The notes: a model not told the origin generated them from the sequence alone. Counted from the first letter of the stretch, positions 1 through 8,130 are shown. The stretch: DNA of 64,000 nt from Bacillus velezensis (GCF_001461825.1 NZ_LLZC01000004.1:1-64000), one strand, 5' to 3'. Made by a program: numbers and translations.

Positions 1-23
1 TTAGTTTTCAAAGATCATTATAA

Positions 24-97
24 TGGAGCGGGTGATGAGAATCGAACTCACGACATCAGCTTGGAAGGCTGAGGTTTTACCACTAAACTACACCCGC
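24..97 (-). tRNA. tRNA-Gly (anticodon TCC)
   Basis: Read on the minus strand, this 74-nt stretch folds as a cloverleaf with a GCGGGTG acceptor arm, a T-loop GTTCGATTC and an encoded CCA end. The anticodon loop CTTCCAA gives anticodon TCC. It lies directly downstream of tRNA-Arg in the same transcript, which probably continues beyond the left edge of the window. Confidence 0.95.
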
Positions 98-105
98 GTT
101 TGTAT

Positions 106-182
106 TGGCGCGCCCGAGAGGAGTCGAACCCCTAACCTTTTGATCCGTAGTCAAACGCTCTATCCAATTGAGCTACGGGCGC
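106..182 (-). tRNA. tRNA-Arg (anticodon ACG)
   Basis: On the minus strand this 77-nt sequence starts GCGCCCGTAGCTCA, has anticodon loop CTACGGA (anticodon ACG), a GTTCGACTC T-loop and an encoded CCA. It is the first gene of a minus-strand tRNA transcript and is followed after 8 nt by tRNA-Gly. Confidence 0.95.
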
Positions 183-200
183 TTATCAGGCGACTTAACT

Positions 201-394
201 ATCATACTACCAATCAGTTATGATGTCAAGTGTTTTTTCATTTCTTTCGAAGTCTTTTTCTCGACTTCATTTATTATACACGATTTTGAGAATTTGCAAA
301 GCCTTTTTTTCAAAAGATCATTTTCTCATTTGTCGTTATCGCTTTGTTCATCAGCGACGTTTAATAATATACCATGCACTTTAAATGAGGTCAA
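201..394 (-). promoter_or_regulatory. Three tandem promoters of the tRNA operon
   Basis: Three sigma-A-like promoters face the tRNA genes on the minus strand. P1 has TTGACA (224-229), a 17-bp spacer and TATGAT (201-206). P2 has TATAAT (273-278) with a weaker TTTGCA-like -35 at 295-300. P3 has TTGACC (389-394), a 17-bp spacer and TATATT (366-371). Stacked strong promoters are usual for stable RNA operons. The stretch between the tRNAs and iolT holds no credible gene. Confidence 0.75.
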
Positions 395-444
395 CACTTT
401 TACGAAACTTTTTTCTCACTTATTATTCCCTTCTATATAATAAA

Positions 445-473
445 TAAAAAAGCAGGATTCCTAGGAACCCCGC
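445..473 (-). terminator. Rho-independent terminator of iolT
   Basis: On the minus strand a near-perfect stem (452-473, GCGGGGTTCC paired with GGAATCCTGC) is followed by a run of T, 12 bp after the iolT stop codon. Confidence 0.8.
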
Positions 474-484
474 GTCTATTCAGA

Positions 485-1903
485 TTACCCGCTCACCTCA
501 GCTTCTGCGCTATTACGATCTGTTTTTTCATAAGCACGGAAGTTTTGTTCAAGCTGTTCGAGCGACAGACCTTTCGTTTCCGGAAGGAACCTTTTCACAA
601 ATATAACGGACGCTATCCCTAATAGAACAAAAATGAAGAAAGTTACAGACAATCCGATGTTGGCGAGCAGGACCGGAAAAGTTAAACCCACAAGGAAGTT
701 CACGATCCAGAGGCAGAAGACAGTGACCCCCATACCAAGCCCCCGCAATCGAAGCGGGAATATCTCCGACAGCATCAGCCAGGTCACCGGAGAGACAGCC
801 CCCTGCTGAAACGCAAGGAAAGTGACTGTTAATGAAAGAACCACATAAGGAAGAGCAGGCGATCCTTTCAGCACGACAGACAGAACTCCGATCAAAAGCA
901 GCACCGCAGTCGTTCCGATCAGCCCCGTCATCAGCATCGGGCGGCGGCCGACTTTGCCGAGAAGCCATATTCCCACAAAAGTCGCGAGCACCGAAATCAC
1001 ACCGTTGGCGATATTGCCGATTAATGCGGCTTTTGTCTCGAAACCGGCATCTTTTAAAATTTGAGTTCCATAATACATAATTGAATTCACGCCGGTGAGC
1101 TGCTGCACTACCGCAATTCCGATCCCGATAAACACAATGCGGCGCACCCACGGAACGGCAAGATCCTTAAAGGCGGCCTGCTCCATCTCAGCTTCCTTAT
1201 GAAAGGCAGATTCAATCTCAGCGAGCTCAGACTTCGCTTTCTCTTCATTCCTTATTCGCCGGAGAACGTGCAGAGCATCTTCTTTTCTTCCTTTAGAAAC
1301 AAGCCAGCGCGGACTTTCAGGAACTTTCAGCATACCGAAAAACAAGAATACCGCCGGAAGGGCCGCGATAACGAGCATATAACGCCAGGCGTGAGAGGTA
1401 TCACCAAGCACATTGCCGATGATAGCATTACACGTGAAGGCAAGCAGCTGGCCCGTTACAATCATCAATTCATTTTGGGTAACCATTCTCCCTCGGCTTT
1501 CCGCCGGCGACATTTCAGCCAAATACGCCGGAACGGTTACGGATGCTCCCCCAACGGCAAGCCCCAGCAGAAAACGGGAGATGATCATAACCGATACGTT
1601 AGGCGCCAGTGTACATCCAAGCGTCGCTGCAAAGAACAAAACGGCAAGGATAAGGATATTTTTACGTCTGCCGTTATAGTCCGACAATCTCCCTCCGAAA
1701 ACTGCTCCGATCGCAGCCCCCAAGAGCAGGGAGCTCGCCACCATCCCTTCAGTCAAAGCCGTAAGATTAAGCTGGTCAGCTTCCGCCATAAACGGCAGCG
1801 CCCCATTAATTACACCTGTATCGTAGCCGAAAAGTAGACCCCCGAACGTCGATACCAAAATGATGGTTCTTAAAAATGAATGCTGGCTGCTATTTTTATT
1901 CAT
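485..1903 (-). CDS. iolT: Major myo-inositol:H+ symporter IolT (MFS sugar porter)
   Basis: This 472-residue protein imports myo-inositol across the cytoplasmic membrane with protons. It has the twelve-helix sugar-porter layout, with FGGLLFGYDTGVINGALP in helix 1, GGRLSDYNGRRK after helix 2, PESPRWLVSKGRKEDA in the central loop, QQLTGVNSIMYYG in helix 7 and PETKGLSLEQLE near the C-terminus. It follows my recollection of B. subtilis IolT almost residue for residue. An in-frame TTG at 1909 leaves only 1 nt to the AGGAGGA at 1911-1917, whereas ATG 1903 has 7 nt, so I start it there. The gene stands alone between terminators, and two cre boxes upstream imply CcpA repression. Other inositol or pentose porters (CsbC, AraE type) are less similar. 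Confidence 0.92.
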   Translation of the reverse strand: MNKNSSQHSFLRTIILVSTFGGLLFGYDTGVINGALPFMAEADQLNLTALTEGMVASSLLLGAAIGAVFGGRLSDYNGRRKNILILAVLFFAATLGCTLAPNVSVMIISRFLLGLAVGGASVTVPAYLAEMSPAESRGRMVTQNELMIVTGQLLAFTCNAIIGNVLGDTSHAWRYMLVIAALPAVFLFFGMLKVPESPRWLVSKGRKEDALHVLRRIRNEEKAKSELAEIESAFHKEAEMEQAAFKDLAVPWVRRIVFIGIGIAVVQQLTGVNSIMYYGTQILKDAGFETKAALIGNIANGVISVLATFVGIWLLGKVGRRPMLMTGLIGTTAVLLLIGVLSVVLKGSPALPYVVLSLTVTFLAFQQGAVSPVTWLMLSEIFPLRLRGLGMGVTVFCLWIVNFLVGLTFPVLLANIGLSVTFFIFVLLGIASVIFVKRFLPETKGLSLEQLEQNFRAYEKTDRNSAEAEVSG

Positions 1904-2027
1904 CTTCAAATCCTCCTAGTTTTTACACAGAGATAATATCGGAATATTCAGTTATCAATATTTACACCTATAACGTCTGCATACAAGTTCTGACCGTCCA
2001 AAACAGTTATATAAGAAGAAAATGATC

Positions 2028-2041
2028 TGAAAGCGTTATCA
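2028..2041 (-). promoter_or_regulatory. cre box (CcpA operator) upstream of iolT
   Basis: TGAAAGCGTTATCA matches the consensus TGWAANCGNTNWCA at every defined position. It lies about 125 bp upstream of the iolT start in a 428-bp AT-rich gene-free region (1904-2331), consistent with glucose repression of inositol uptake. Confidence 0.75.
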
Positions 2042-2147
2042 TTTATAGTGATTATTCGCTCTCCTCTCTCGTCAAATTGTTATTTTATAGTTACTTTGTA
2101 GTGAAGTTATAATGATATTATTGGTACTTATGTTATCATCATAATTT

Positions 2148-2161
2148 TAAAAGCGCTTTCA
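2148..2161 (-). promoter_or_regulatory. Second cre-like box upstream of iolT
   Basis: On the minus strand TGAAAGCGCTTTTA has the palindromic core AAAGCGCTTT and misses the cre consensus at one position. It lies 107 bp upstream of the first cre box. Confidence 0.5.
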
Positions 2162-2300
2162 GTCAATAAATATTTCAGAAAATTTTATAACTTACCTTTA
2201 TATTACCTATATGTAATCAATTTATATTTTTAATCAACTCATTTTCACGATATACTCAATAGTTAATCTCTTTTCAATAAATAATTGATTATATATTGAA

Positions 2301-2325
2301 AACCCCCAATCAGCAGTTGGGGGTT
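2301..2325 (-). terminator. Terminator (bidirectional shape) after the yhfP-like gene
   Basis: CCCCCAA at 2303-2309 pairs with TTGGGGG at 2317-2323. The stem sits just beyond the stop codon of the minus-strand oxidoreductase gene, although its longest T tract is on the plus side. Confidence 0.7.
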
Positions 2326-2331
2326 TTTGTT

Positions 2332-3333
2332 TTATTCTTCGTTTATCGTAACGATCGTTCTCCCTCTCGCTTCTCCTTTTAAAAGGGCAGGAAGCGTATC
2401 CGGCAGCTCTTCAAGTGTAATTTCCTTTTGAATAAAGGCCTCCAGATCTGCAGGCTTGAACTCATCAGCTAAACGCTGCCATGTTTTCTTTCTTGTCTCC
2501 ATCGGACAGAATACGGAATCGATTCCCAAGAGACTGACGCCGCGCAATATAAACGGGAAGACTGTAGCCGGGAGTTTCGTTCCCGCTGTCAGTCCGCTCA
2601 CAGCAACTGATCCGCCGTACTGAATCTGGCTGAGAACTGAAGCAAGCGGCTCACCTCCGACCGGATCGACGGCCGCTGCCCATTTTTGTTTTTGCATCGG
2701 TTTTAACGTGCCGTTATACACTTCGTCACGGTGAATGACCGTCTTTGCTCCGAGGCTCTTCAAATAGCCGCTTTCGTCTTCTTTTCCCGTACTGGCCTCG
2801 ACCTCGTAACCTACGGTTGAAAGAATGGAGACGGCAAAGCTTCCGACGCCGCCTGTCGCTCCCGTCACCAGCACCTTCCCTTTTTCAGGAGCGGCATGGT
2901 TTTCTTCAAGACGCTGGACGGACAATGCGGCAGTGAAGCCGGCGGTTCCGATCGTCATGGCTTCTTTAAGTGTCAGACCTTCAGGCAGCGGCACGATCCA
3001 ATCTGCCGGAATGCGGGCCATCCCGCTATAACCGCCAAAACGGGAAACACCTATGCCGTAGCTTGTCGCAATGACTTTGTCTCCCTCCTTGAAACGGGCG
3101 TCATCTGAGGAAACGACGATTCCCGCTAAATCAATTCCCGGAACGAAAGGATACGACGTTACAATCTTGCCGTCAGGAATGGCAGCCAAGCTGTCTTTAT
3201 AATTCACCCCTGAGTAGCAAACCTTAATCAGCACTTCACCCTCGGGAAGGTCCTGAACCGCCAGCTCCCGTACGCTGACTGAAAACCGGTCTTCACGTTG
3301 ATCGACTACTAACGCTTTAAATTGATCTGTCAT
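2332..3333 (-). CDS. Zinc-free MDR oxidoreductase, YhdH/YhfP (acryloyl-CoA reductase-like) family
   Basis: This 333-residue cytosolic NADPH-dependent enzyme belongs to the YhdH/YhfP branch of the medium-chain dehydrogenases, which includes acryloyl-CoA reductase AcuI. It shows the family motifs YSGVNYKD near residue 40, PGIDLAG near 66, the nucleotide-binding VLVTGATGGVGS near 150 and YGGSVAVSGLTAG. Zinc-ligand cysteines are absent, as expected. An upstream GTG (3336) leaves 5 nt to AAGGAG while ATG 3333 has 8 nt, so I chose the ATG. It resembles B. subtilis YhfP, but paralogy is possible and the true substrate is unknown. Confidence 0.8.
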   Translation of the reverse strand: MTDQFKALVVDQREDRFSVSVRELAVQDLPEGEVLIKVCYSGVNYKDSLAAIPDGKIVTSYPFVPGIDLAGIVVSSDDARFKEGDKVIATSYGIGVSRFGGYSGMARIPADWIVPLPEGLTLKEAMTIGTAGFTAALSVQRLEENHAAPEKGKVLVTGATGGVGSFAVSILSTVGYEVEASTGKEDESGYLKSLGAKTVIHRDEVYNGTLKPMQKQKWAAAVDPVGGEPLASVLSQIQYGGSVAVSGLTAGTKLPATVFPFILRGVSLLGIDSVFCPMETRKKTWQRLADEFKPADLEAFIQKEITLEELPDTLPALLKGEARGRTIVTINEE

Positions 3334-3460
3334 CACTACGTCTCCTTAAAATGAATTGAATGGCTTTGGAAAAGCATAGAATAAGTTTGATTTGATTTCA
3401 AATGTCCTGCCCCGTGTAGTATGATCAAAAGTAAAAACAGCGAAAGAGTGGTTACGCATC

Positions 3461-3925
3461 ATGTCTGATAAACAAAACAAAGATAACAACAACAACAGCG
3501 GCAATCAGCCATTACCCGACATTATTCATACCGCCGTTTTCAAGGCGCCGATACAAGTTGTCTGGGATACGGTCTCCACTGCGGACGGCCTGTCTCTCTG
3601 GTTTATGCCGAATGATTTCACACCTCAAGAAGACAGTGAGTTTCAGCTGGAATCTCCGTTCGGTCCCTCTCCGTGCAAGCTGCTGGATATTGAAGCGCCG
3701 TACCGCCTTTCTTTTTCGTGGGATACGGAAGGCTGGATCGTTTCTTTTGTCTTAAAGGAAACGGAAAGCGGAGATACGGAATTCACTCTCATTCACGGCG
3801 GATGGAAAGAGCCGGAAGCCGTCATCAATAAAGTCAATCGGAAAAGCTCCGAGATTCACAGTACGATGGATCAAGGATGGAACGGGCTTGTCAACACGAA
3901 ACTTCGCGGGGCGGTTGAGGCTTAA
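3461..3925 (+). CDS. yndB: SRPBCC/AHSA1-domain protein YndB
   Basis: This 154-residue protein has one START-like lipid or ligand-binding fold of the AHSA1 family. The family pattern is visible as VFKAPIQVVWDTVSTADGLSLWFMPNDF (given here as a span, about residues 26-53), SPFGPSPCKLLDIEAP and SWDTEGW, and it resembles B. subtilis YndB (144 aa). The extra length is an Asn-rich N-terminal tail (DNNNNSGNQ). The biological ligand is not established. It is divergent from the oxidoreductase gene and ends at a strong terminator, so it is monocistronic. Confidence 0.85.
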   Translation: MSDKQNKDNNNNSGNQPLPDIIHTAVFKAPIQVVWDTVSTADGLSLWFMPNDFTPQEDSEFQLESPFGPSPCKLLDIEAPYRLSFSWDTEGWIVSFVLKETESGDTEFTLIHGGWKEPEAVINKVNRKSSEIHSTMDQGWNGLVNTKLRGAVEA

Positions 3926-3929
3926 CACA

Positions 3930-3960
3930 AAAGGACGGACACGCTTTCCGTCCTTTTTTT
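3930..3960 (+). terminator. Terminator of yndB
   Basis: AAGGACGGA pairs with TCCGTCCTT and is followed by a run of T. Confidence 0.9.
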
Positions 3961-4036
3961 GATGCCGATACATAAAAACTGACTTTGCAAAGACACTAAC
4001 AGAAGAACCGAAAACTTCTTTCAGGGGGCGCTGTTT

Positions 4037-4891
4037 ATGTATTATTACAAAGAAGAGCTGATCAATATCATTAAACCGGACAAGCCGGACCCGGCCGCGG
4101 CCAAGGTGCTTCAGGAAATTTTAGGCGGGCACTACGGAGAAATGCGGACGATGATGCAATACTTTTTCCAAAGCTCTAATTTCAGAGGAAAAGAAAAACA
4201 GTTCCGCGATCTGCTTCGCGGTGTATTTTTAGAAGAGATCGCACACGTTGAACTCGTCCAAAGTACGATCAATGCGCTGCTAGATGAAAGCGGCGGTGAG
4301 GGCGCCGGAAATCAGGCAGCAGATCAGGCGCCGCTTGATGAAGCGGTGAAACACGCCAATCCGCACCATTTTATCATCGGGGCGCAAAGTTCTCTTCCTG
4401 TAGACGCCGGCGGCAATCCATGGAACGGGTCTTGGGTATACAACCACGGGAATCTGATTTCCGATTTATTGGACAATGTCGTGCTGGAATCAACCGGCGT
4501 GCTGCAAAAGACACGCATTTATGAAATGAGTTCAAATCAGACGTTCAGAGAAACACTCGGATTTCTGATCGTCCGTGACAACGCCCATCAAAATGCATTT
4601 ACAAAAGCGTTGGAAACACTGGGTGTCGAATGGGGCAAATTATTTCCCGTGCCGAATTATGATATTGAAAAATACCCGGAATGCCGAAAATTCGTTGAGA
4701 TGGGTTATCATAATACCCAATTTAATTTCAGACTGGATCCGACACGGATCGGAGAAATTCTGCAGGGAACGACGCCGAGCCGAAACGGCGGCGAATTAAG
4801 TGTGTCCGAGCCTCCTAAAGGTTTCCCCGTGCCGGAACTTCCCGAGCTTCCGAATGAGCACAGCCCCGGACTGAAAGATATGAACTTGTAA
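4037..4891 (+). CDS. ydbD: Manganese catalase YdbD
   Basis: This 284-residue protein is a dimanganese (non-haem) catalase that disproportionates hydrogen peroxide. The ferritin-like four-helix core carries the expected metal-ligand pattern: an early Glu in QEILGGHYGEMRTMMQY, FLEEIAHVELVQ near residue 73, a Glu in LLDNVVLESTGVLQKTRIYE, and RDNAHQNAF near 180. The C-terminal tail after about residue 240 is Pro/Gly-rich, typical of the family. AGGGGG precedes the ATG. The B. subtilis gene belongs to the general stress regulon, but I could not see a convincing sigma-B promoter here. Confidence 0.88.
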   Translation: MYYYKEELINIIKPDKPDPAAAKVLQEILGGHYGEMRTMMQYFFQSSNFRGKEKQFRDLLRGVFLEEIAHVELVQSTINALLDESGGEGAGNQAADQAPLDEAVKHANPHHFIIGAQSSLPVDAGGNPWNGSWVYNHGNLISDLLDNVVLESTGVLQKTRIYEMSSNQTFRETLGFLIVRDNAHQNAFTKALETLGVEWGKLFPVPNYDIEKYPECRKFVEMGYHNTQFNFRLDPTRIGEILQGTTPSRNGGELSVSEPPKGFPVPELPELPNEHSPGLKDMNL

Positions 4892-4892
4892 C

Positions 4893-4920
4893 AAAAAACG
4901 CCTGTTTCGGGCGTTTTTTG
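4893..4920 (+). terminator. Terminator of ydbD
   Basis: AAAAAACGCC pairs with GGCGTTTTTT around a TGTTTC loop. Confidence 0.9.
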
Positions 4921-4936
4921 TTTTTCTGAATATGAG

Positions 4937-4962
4937 GTTTGAATGTGTTTAAAACGGGGAAT
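4937..4962 (+). promoter_or_regulatory. Candidate sigma-B promoter upstream of yveA
   Basis: GTTTGA (4937-4942), a 14-nt spacer and GGGAAT (4957-4962) approximate the sigma-B consensus GTTTAA-N12-15-GGGTAT. It reads toward yveA, 167 bp upstream of its start. This is a single-sequence pattern match. Confidence 0.35.
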
Positions 4963-5049
4963 ATAAGCCGGGAGATCTTGCCATACGGCCGTTATTATAA
5001 TGTGAGCACATTGCTGTACATACTTCGTTTCGAAAGTTGTCCTAATTTT

Positions 5050-5065
5050 CCAGCCGGCCGGCTGG
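5050..5065. repeat. 16-bp perfect palindrome upstream of yveA
   Basis: CCAGCCGGCCGGCTGG is fully self-complementary and lies 64 bp before the yveA start. It has no T tract, so it is not a terminator; it may be an operator or a leader hairpin. Confidence 0.5.
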
Positions 5066-5128
5066 GTATGTTTGAATGATAATGGGAATTATGTAAAGAG
5101 AACAATGTCTTTTCTAAGGAGGCAGCGA

Positions 5129-6691
5129 ATGTCTAAGCAAGGAAACTTCCAGAAAACTATGTCACTTTTTGATCTTATTTTAATCGGCATGGGAGCCATA
5201 TTCGGTTCGGCATGGCTGTTTGCCGTCAGTAACGTCGCCTCTAAAGCGGGCCCATCAGGCATTTTTTCCTGGCTGATCGGCGGGGGAATCATCTTATTGA
5301 TCGGCTTGGTTTATGCGGAACTGGGCGCCGCGCTGCCGCGGACCGGGGGAATTATCCGGTACCCCGTATATTCACACGGACACCTGGTCGGATATTTAAT
5401 TTCCTTTGTCACCATTGTGGCATACACGAGTCTTATTTCTATAGAAGTCACGGCAGTCCGCCAATACGTGGCGTATTGGTTTCCCGGTTTGACCGTAAAA
5501 GGCTCCGATTCTCCGACAATTGCCGGGTGGATATTGCAATTTGCGCTGCTCTGCCTGTTCTTCCTCCTCAATTACTGGAGTGTCAAAACCTTTGCGAAAG
5601 CAAACTTCATTATTTCGATTTTTAAATATGTCGTACCGATTACGGTAATTGTGGTACTGATTTTTCATTTTCACCCGGGCAATATGACCGTTCACGGATT
5701 CGCGCCTTTTGGCTTCACCGGAATTCAGGCCGCGATTTCCACAGGCGGCGTCATGTTTGCATACCTTGGGCTGCATCCGATTGTGGCTGTCGCGAGTGAA
5801 GTGCAGAATCCGAAGCGGAACATTCCGATCGCATTGATTGTCTGTATTATCGTGTCTACTATTATTTACACCGTGCTGCAGCTCACTTTTATCGGGGCGA
5901 TCCCGGCGGATACCCTGAAGCACGGATGGCCGGCTATCGGGACTGAATTCTCCCTTCCGTTCAAAGATATCGCCGTTTTGCTCGGTTTGGGGTGGCTGGC
6001 GACATTGGTCATTTTAGATGCGATTTTATCACCGGGCGGTAACGGAAATATCTTTATGAATACGACTTCACGTCTCGTCTATGCCTGGGCCAGAAACGGA
6101 ACATTATTCAGCATTTTTTCTAAAGTCAATAAAGAAACCGGGACACCGCGTGCCTCCCTTTGGCTTTCGTTCGGTCTGGCTGTTTTTTGGACGCTTCCGT
6201 TCCCTTCTTGGAACGCTCTTGTCAACGTTTGCTCCGTCGCATTGATTCTGTCTTATGCGATTGCGCCGATTTCTTCTGCGGCGCTGAGAGTCAACGCGAA
6301 GAATATTAACAGACCGTTTTATTTAAAAGGGATGAGCATCATCGGACCGCTGTCGTTTATTTTTACCTCTTATATTGTATATTGGTCCGGATGGCGCACC
6401 GTATCCTGGCTTCTCGGTTCTCAAATTGTCATGTTTCTGATCTATCTCTGTTTCAGTAAATATGCTCCCAAAGATGATGTCAGCATACGGCAGCAGCTGA
6501 AATCAGCATGGTGGATCGTCGGCTTTTATGTCATGATGCTGATTTTCTCCTATCTCGGCTCGTTCGGCCACGGATTGGGCATTATCAGCAATCCGCTTGA
6601 CCTGATTCTGATCGCCATCGGTTCGCTCGGTATTTATTATTGGGCAAAATATACGGGTCTGCCGAAGGCTATGATCGACAGTGATAAATGA
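5129..6691 (+). CDS. yveA: Aspartate-type amino acid permease YveA (APC superfamily)
   Basis: This 520-residue membrane protein has about twelve helices of the amino acid-polyamine-organocation superfamily and follows my recollection of B. subtilis YveA, reported as an aspartate transporter. Helix 1 carries LILIGMGAIFGSAWLF, and GAALPRTGGIIRYPVYSHG and APFGFTGIQAAISTGGVMFAYLG fall at expected places. An in-frame extension to 5072 lacks a good ribosome site, whereas AAGGAGG lies 8 nt before ATG 5129. The gene is monocistronic, with a long 5' region (4921-5128) holding a sigma-B-like promoter and a palindrome. Confidence 0.88.
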   Translation: MSKQGNFQKTMSLFDLILIGMGAIFGSAWLFAVSNVASKAGPSGIFSWLIGGGIILLIGLVYAELGAALPRTGGIIRYPVYSHGHLVGYLISFVTIVAYTSLISIEVTAVRQYVAYWFPGLTVKGSDSPTIAGWILQFALLCLFFLLNYWSVKTFAKANFIISIFKYVVPITVIVVLIFHFHPGNMTVHGFAPFGFTGIQAAISTGGVMFAYLGLHPIVAVASEVQNPKRNIPIALIVCIIVSTIIYTVLQLTFIGAIPADTLKHGWPAIGTEFSLPFKDIAVLLGLGWLATLVILDAILSPGGNGNIFMNTTSRLVYAWARNGTLFSIFSKVNKETGTPRASLWLSFGLAVFWTLPFPSWNALVNVCSVALILSYAIAPISSAALRVNAKNINRPFYLKGMSIIGPLSFIFTSYIVYWSGWRTVSWLLGSQIVMFLIYLCFSKYAPKDDVSIRQQLKSAWWIVGFYVMMLIFSYLGSFGHGLGIISNPLDLILIAIGSLGIYYWAKYTGLPKAMIDSDK

Positions 6692-6695
6692 CGAA

Positions 6696-6735
6696 TGCCG
6701 GAAAGAAGTTTGGTCTTCTTTCCGGTATTTTTATT
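6696..6735 (+). terminator. Terminator of yveA
   Basis: TGCCGGAAAGAAG pairs with CTTCTTTCCGGTA and is followed by TTTTTATTTT. Confidence 0.9.
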
Positions 6736-6770
6736 TTAAAGGATGACAAAAAAGCGAACATGCGATAAAA

Positions 6771-6787
6771 TGAATGACAGTCATTCA
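6771..6787 (+). promoter_or_regulatory. YvdT operator O1 (17-bp perfect inverted repeat)
   Basis: TGAATGACAGTCATTCA is a perfect 8-1-8 inverted repeat immediately after a TGCGATAAA extended -10 box and just before the yvdT ribosome site. A related copy precedes yvdS, so it is probably the autoregulatory operator of the TetR protein. Confidence 0.75.
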
Positions 6788-6807
6788 TAAAAGGAGGAAC
6801 CCCTCTA

Positions 6808-7389
6808 TTGGCAAAACAAAGCTCGGGAAAATACGAAAAGATCCTGCAAGCCGCGATTGAAGTCATTTCTGAAAAAGGTTTAGACAAAGCATCCATTTCA
6901 GAAATCGTCAAAAAAGCCGGCACGGCCCAAGGTACGTTTTACTTATATTTTTCTTCTAAAAACGCACTGATATCCGCGATTGCAGAAAACCTGCTCGACA
7001 CTACGCTGGACAGAATAAAAGGGAAAACGGACGGTTCTGAAGATTTTTGGACGTTGCTGGACATTTTGGTAGATGAGACATTTCACATCACCCGGCTTCA
7101 TAAAGATATTATCGTTCTCTGTTATTCCGGTCTTGCCATCGATCATTCAATGGAGAAATGGGAAGCCATTTATCAGCCTTATTATTCCTGGCTGGAAGGC
7201 GTGATCAATACGGCCATTGAACAGGGTGAGGTCCACAGCGGCATTCATGTCAGATGGACGGCCAGAACGATTATCAACGTTGTCGAGAACGCGGCTGAAC
7301 GGTTTTATATCGGCTGTGAACAGGATGTCGATCTCGAAGTATATAAAAAAGAAATATTCAGCTTTCTCAAAAGAAGCTTGCAGAAATGA
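6808..7389 (+). CDS. yvdT: TetR-family repressor YvdT
   Basis: This 193-residue regulator has an N-terminal TetR helix-turn-helix (about residues 10-55: ILQAAIEVISEKGLDKASISEIVKKAGTAQGTFYLYF as a span) and an all-helical ligand-binding C-terminal domain. AAGGAGG lies 10 nt before a TTG start. It heads the set yvdT-yvdS-yvdR, the same order as in B. subtilis. Inverted repeats upstream of both yvdT and yvdS suggest that it represses itself and the SMR exporter pair. The inducer is unknown; guanidinium-like or quaternary cations are reasonable guesses from the SMR partners. Confidence 0.85.
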   Translation: MAKQSSGKYEKILQAAIEVISEKGLDKASISEIVKKAGTAQGTFYLYFSSKNALISAIAENLLDTTLDRIKGKTDGSEDFWTLLDILVDETFHITRLHKDIIVLCYSGLAIDHSMEKWEAIYQPYYSWLEGVINTAIEQGEVHSGIHVRWTARTIINVVENAAERFYIGCEQDVDLEVYKKEIFSFLKRSLQK

Positions 7390-7425
7390 TTGGCGGAGAC
7401 CGATCATTTTTGATCGCCGTAAAAA

Positions 7426-7442
7426 TGACTGACATTCATTCA
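7426..7442 (+). promoter_or_regulatory. YvdT operator O2 before yvdS
   Basis: TGACTGACATTCATTCA is an imperfect version of the O1 palindrome (6 of 8 half-site bases paired) in the short yvdT-yvdS gap. It would give separate control of the exporter genes. Confidence 0.6.
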
Positions 7443-7461
7443 TAACTGAGGTGACTGTATC

Positions 7462-7791
7462 ATGTATTGGCTGCTTGTATTGATAGCCGGACTGTTAGAA
7501 GTCGTTTGGGCGTCCGCCCTGAAGCATGCGGATTCGCTCTTTGATTGGATCGGTATTTTCCTTCTGATTGCCGTCAGCTTTCTGATGCTGATCCGCTCTT
7601 ATAAAAAAATTCCGATGGCTGCCGCATATACCGTTTTTGTCGGAATAGGCACCGTCGGCACATATGTAACGGGCGTCATTTTAGGCGAATCGTTTTCAAT
7701 CGGGCAAATATTCTTTTTGGCTTTGCTGTTGTCCGGCATTTTAGGAATGAAGGTATTTACGAAAGAAACTGAAACAAGGGGTGAACATTAA
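7462..7791 (+). CDS. yvdS: Small multidrug resistance (SMR) subunit YvdS
   Basis: This 109-residue four-helix protein belongs to the SMR (EmrE/SugE/YkkCD-like) family of proton-coupled exporters. The membrane-embedded glutamate is visible in GLLEVVWASALKHAD of helix 1, and the family tract YTVFVGIGTVGTYVTGVILGES of helices 3-4 is intact. Its stop overlaps the start of yvdR (TAATG), so the two are translationally coupled and probably form a heterodimer. Members of this subgroup often export guanidinium. Confidence 0.88.
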   Translation: MYWLLVLIAGLLEVVWASALKHADSLFDWIGIFLLIAVSFLMLIRSYKKIPMAAAYTVFVGIGTVGTYVTGVILGESFSIGQIFFLALLLSGILGMKVFTKETETRGEH

Positions 7792-8105
7792 TGGCATGGC
7801 TGCTGTTATTTATTGCCGGAGCGGAGGAAGTTGTAGCGGCCGTTGCCATGAAACATATTGACGGTTTTAAAAAAAAGTGGCCGCTGATTGTCATGGTAAC
7901 AGGCTTTATGCTTTCATTCTTTTGCCTTTCCGGAGCGATGCAGGTTCTTCCCACAGGTGTCGCGTATGCGGCTTGGACCGGCATGGGAAGCATCGGTGTT
8001 TCGGCCGTGGGCATACTTTGGTTTAAAGAAAAATTCAACCTGTCACAATTGGTGTCTCTGGGGCTTATCCTCATCGGTGTCATCGGCTTAAAACTGACAG
8101 CTTGA
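7791..8105 (+). CDS. yvdR: Small multidrug resistance (SMR) subunit YvdR
   Basis: This 104-residue SMR protein is the probable partner of YvdS. It has the conserved glutamate in FIAGAEEVVAAVAMKH of helix 1 and YAAWTGMGSIGVSAVGILWFKE in helices 3-4. Its ATG overlaps the yvdS stop codon. The operon ends at the strong terminator 8131-8166. Confidence 0.88.
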   Translation: MAWLLLFIAGAEEVVAAVAMKHIDGFKKKWPLIVMVTGFMLSFFCLSGAMQVLPTGVAYAAWTGMGSIGVSAVGILWFKEKFNLSQLVSLGLILIGVIGLKLTA

Positions 8106-8130
8106 CGGCCTGAGACAGCTTTTCAAATAA

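Noticed and set aside
168-440. 90-codon plus-strand frame opposite the tRNA promoters
   Set aside because: It begins inside tRNA-Arg, has no ribosome site, and the DNA is better explained as three tandem minus-strand promoters.
549-2936. Several long frames overlapping iolT and the yhfP-like gene
   Set aside because: They are shadows of the real genes: no family motifs, no ribosome sites and poor composition.
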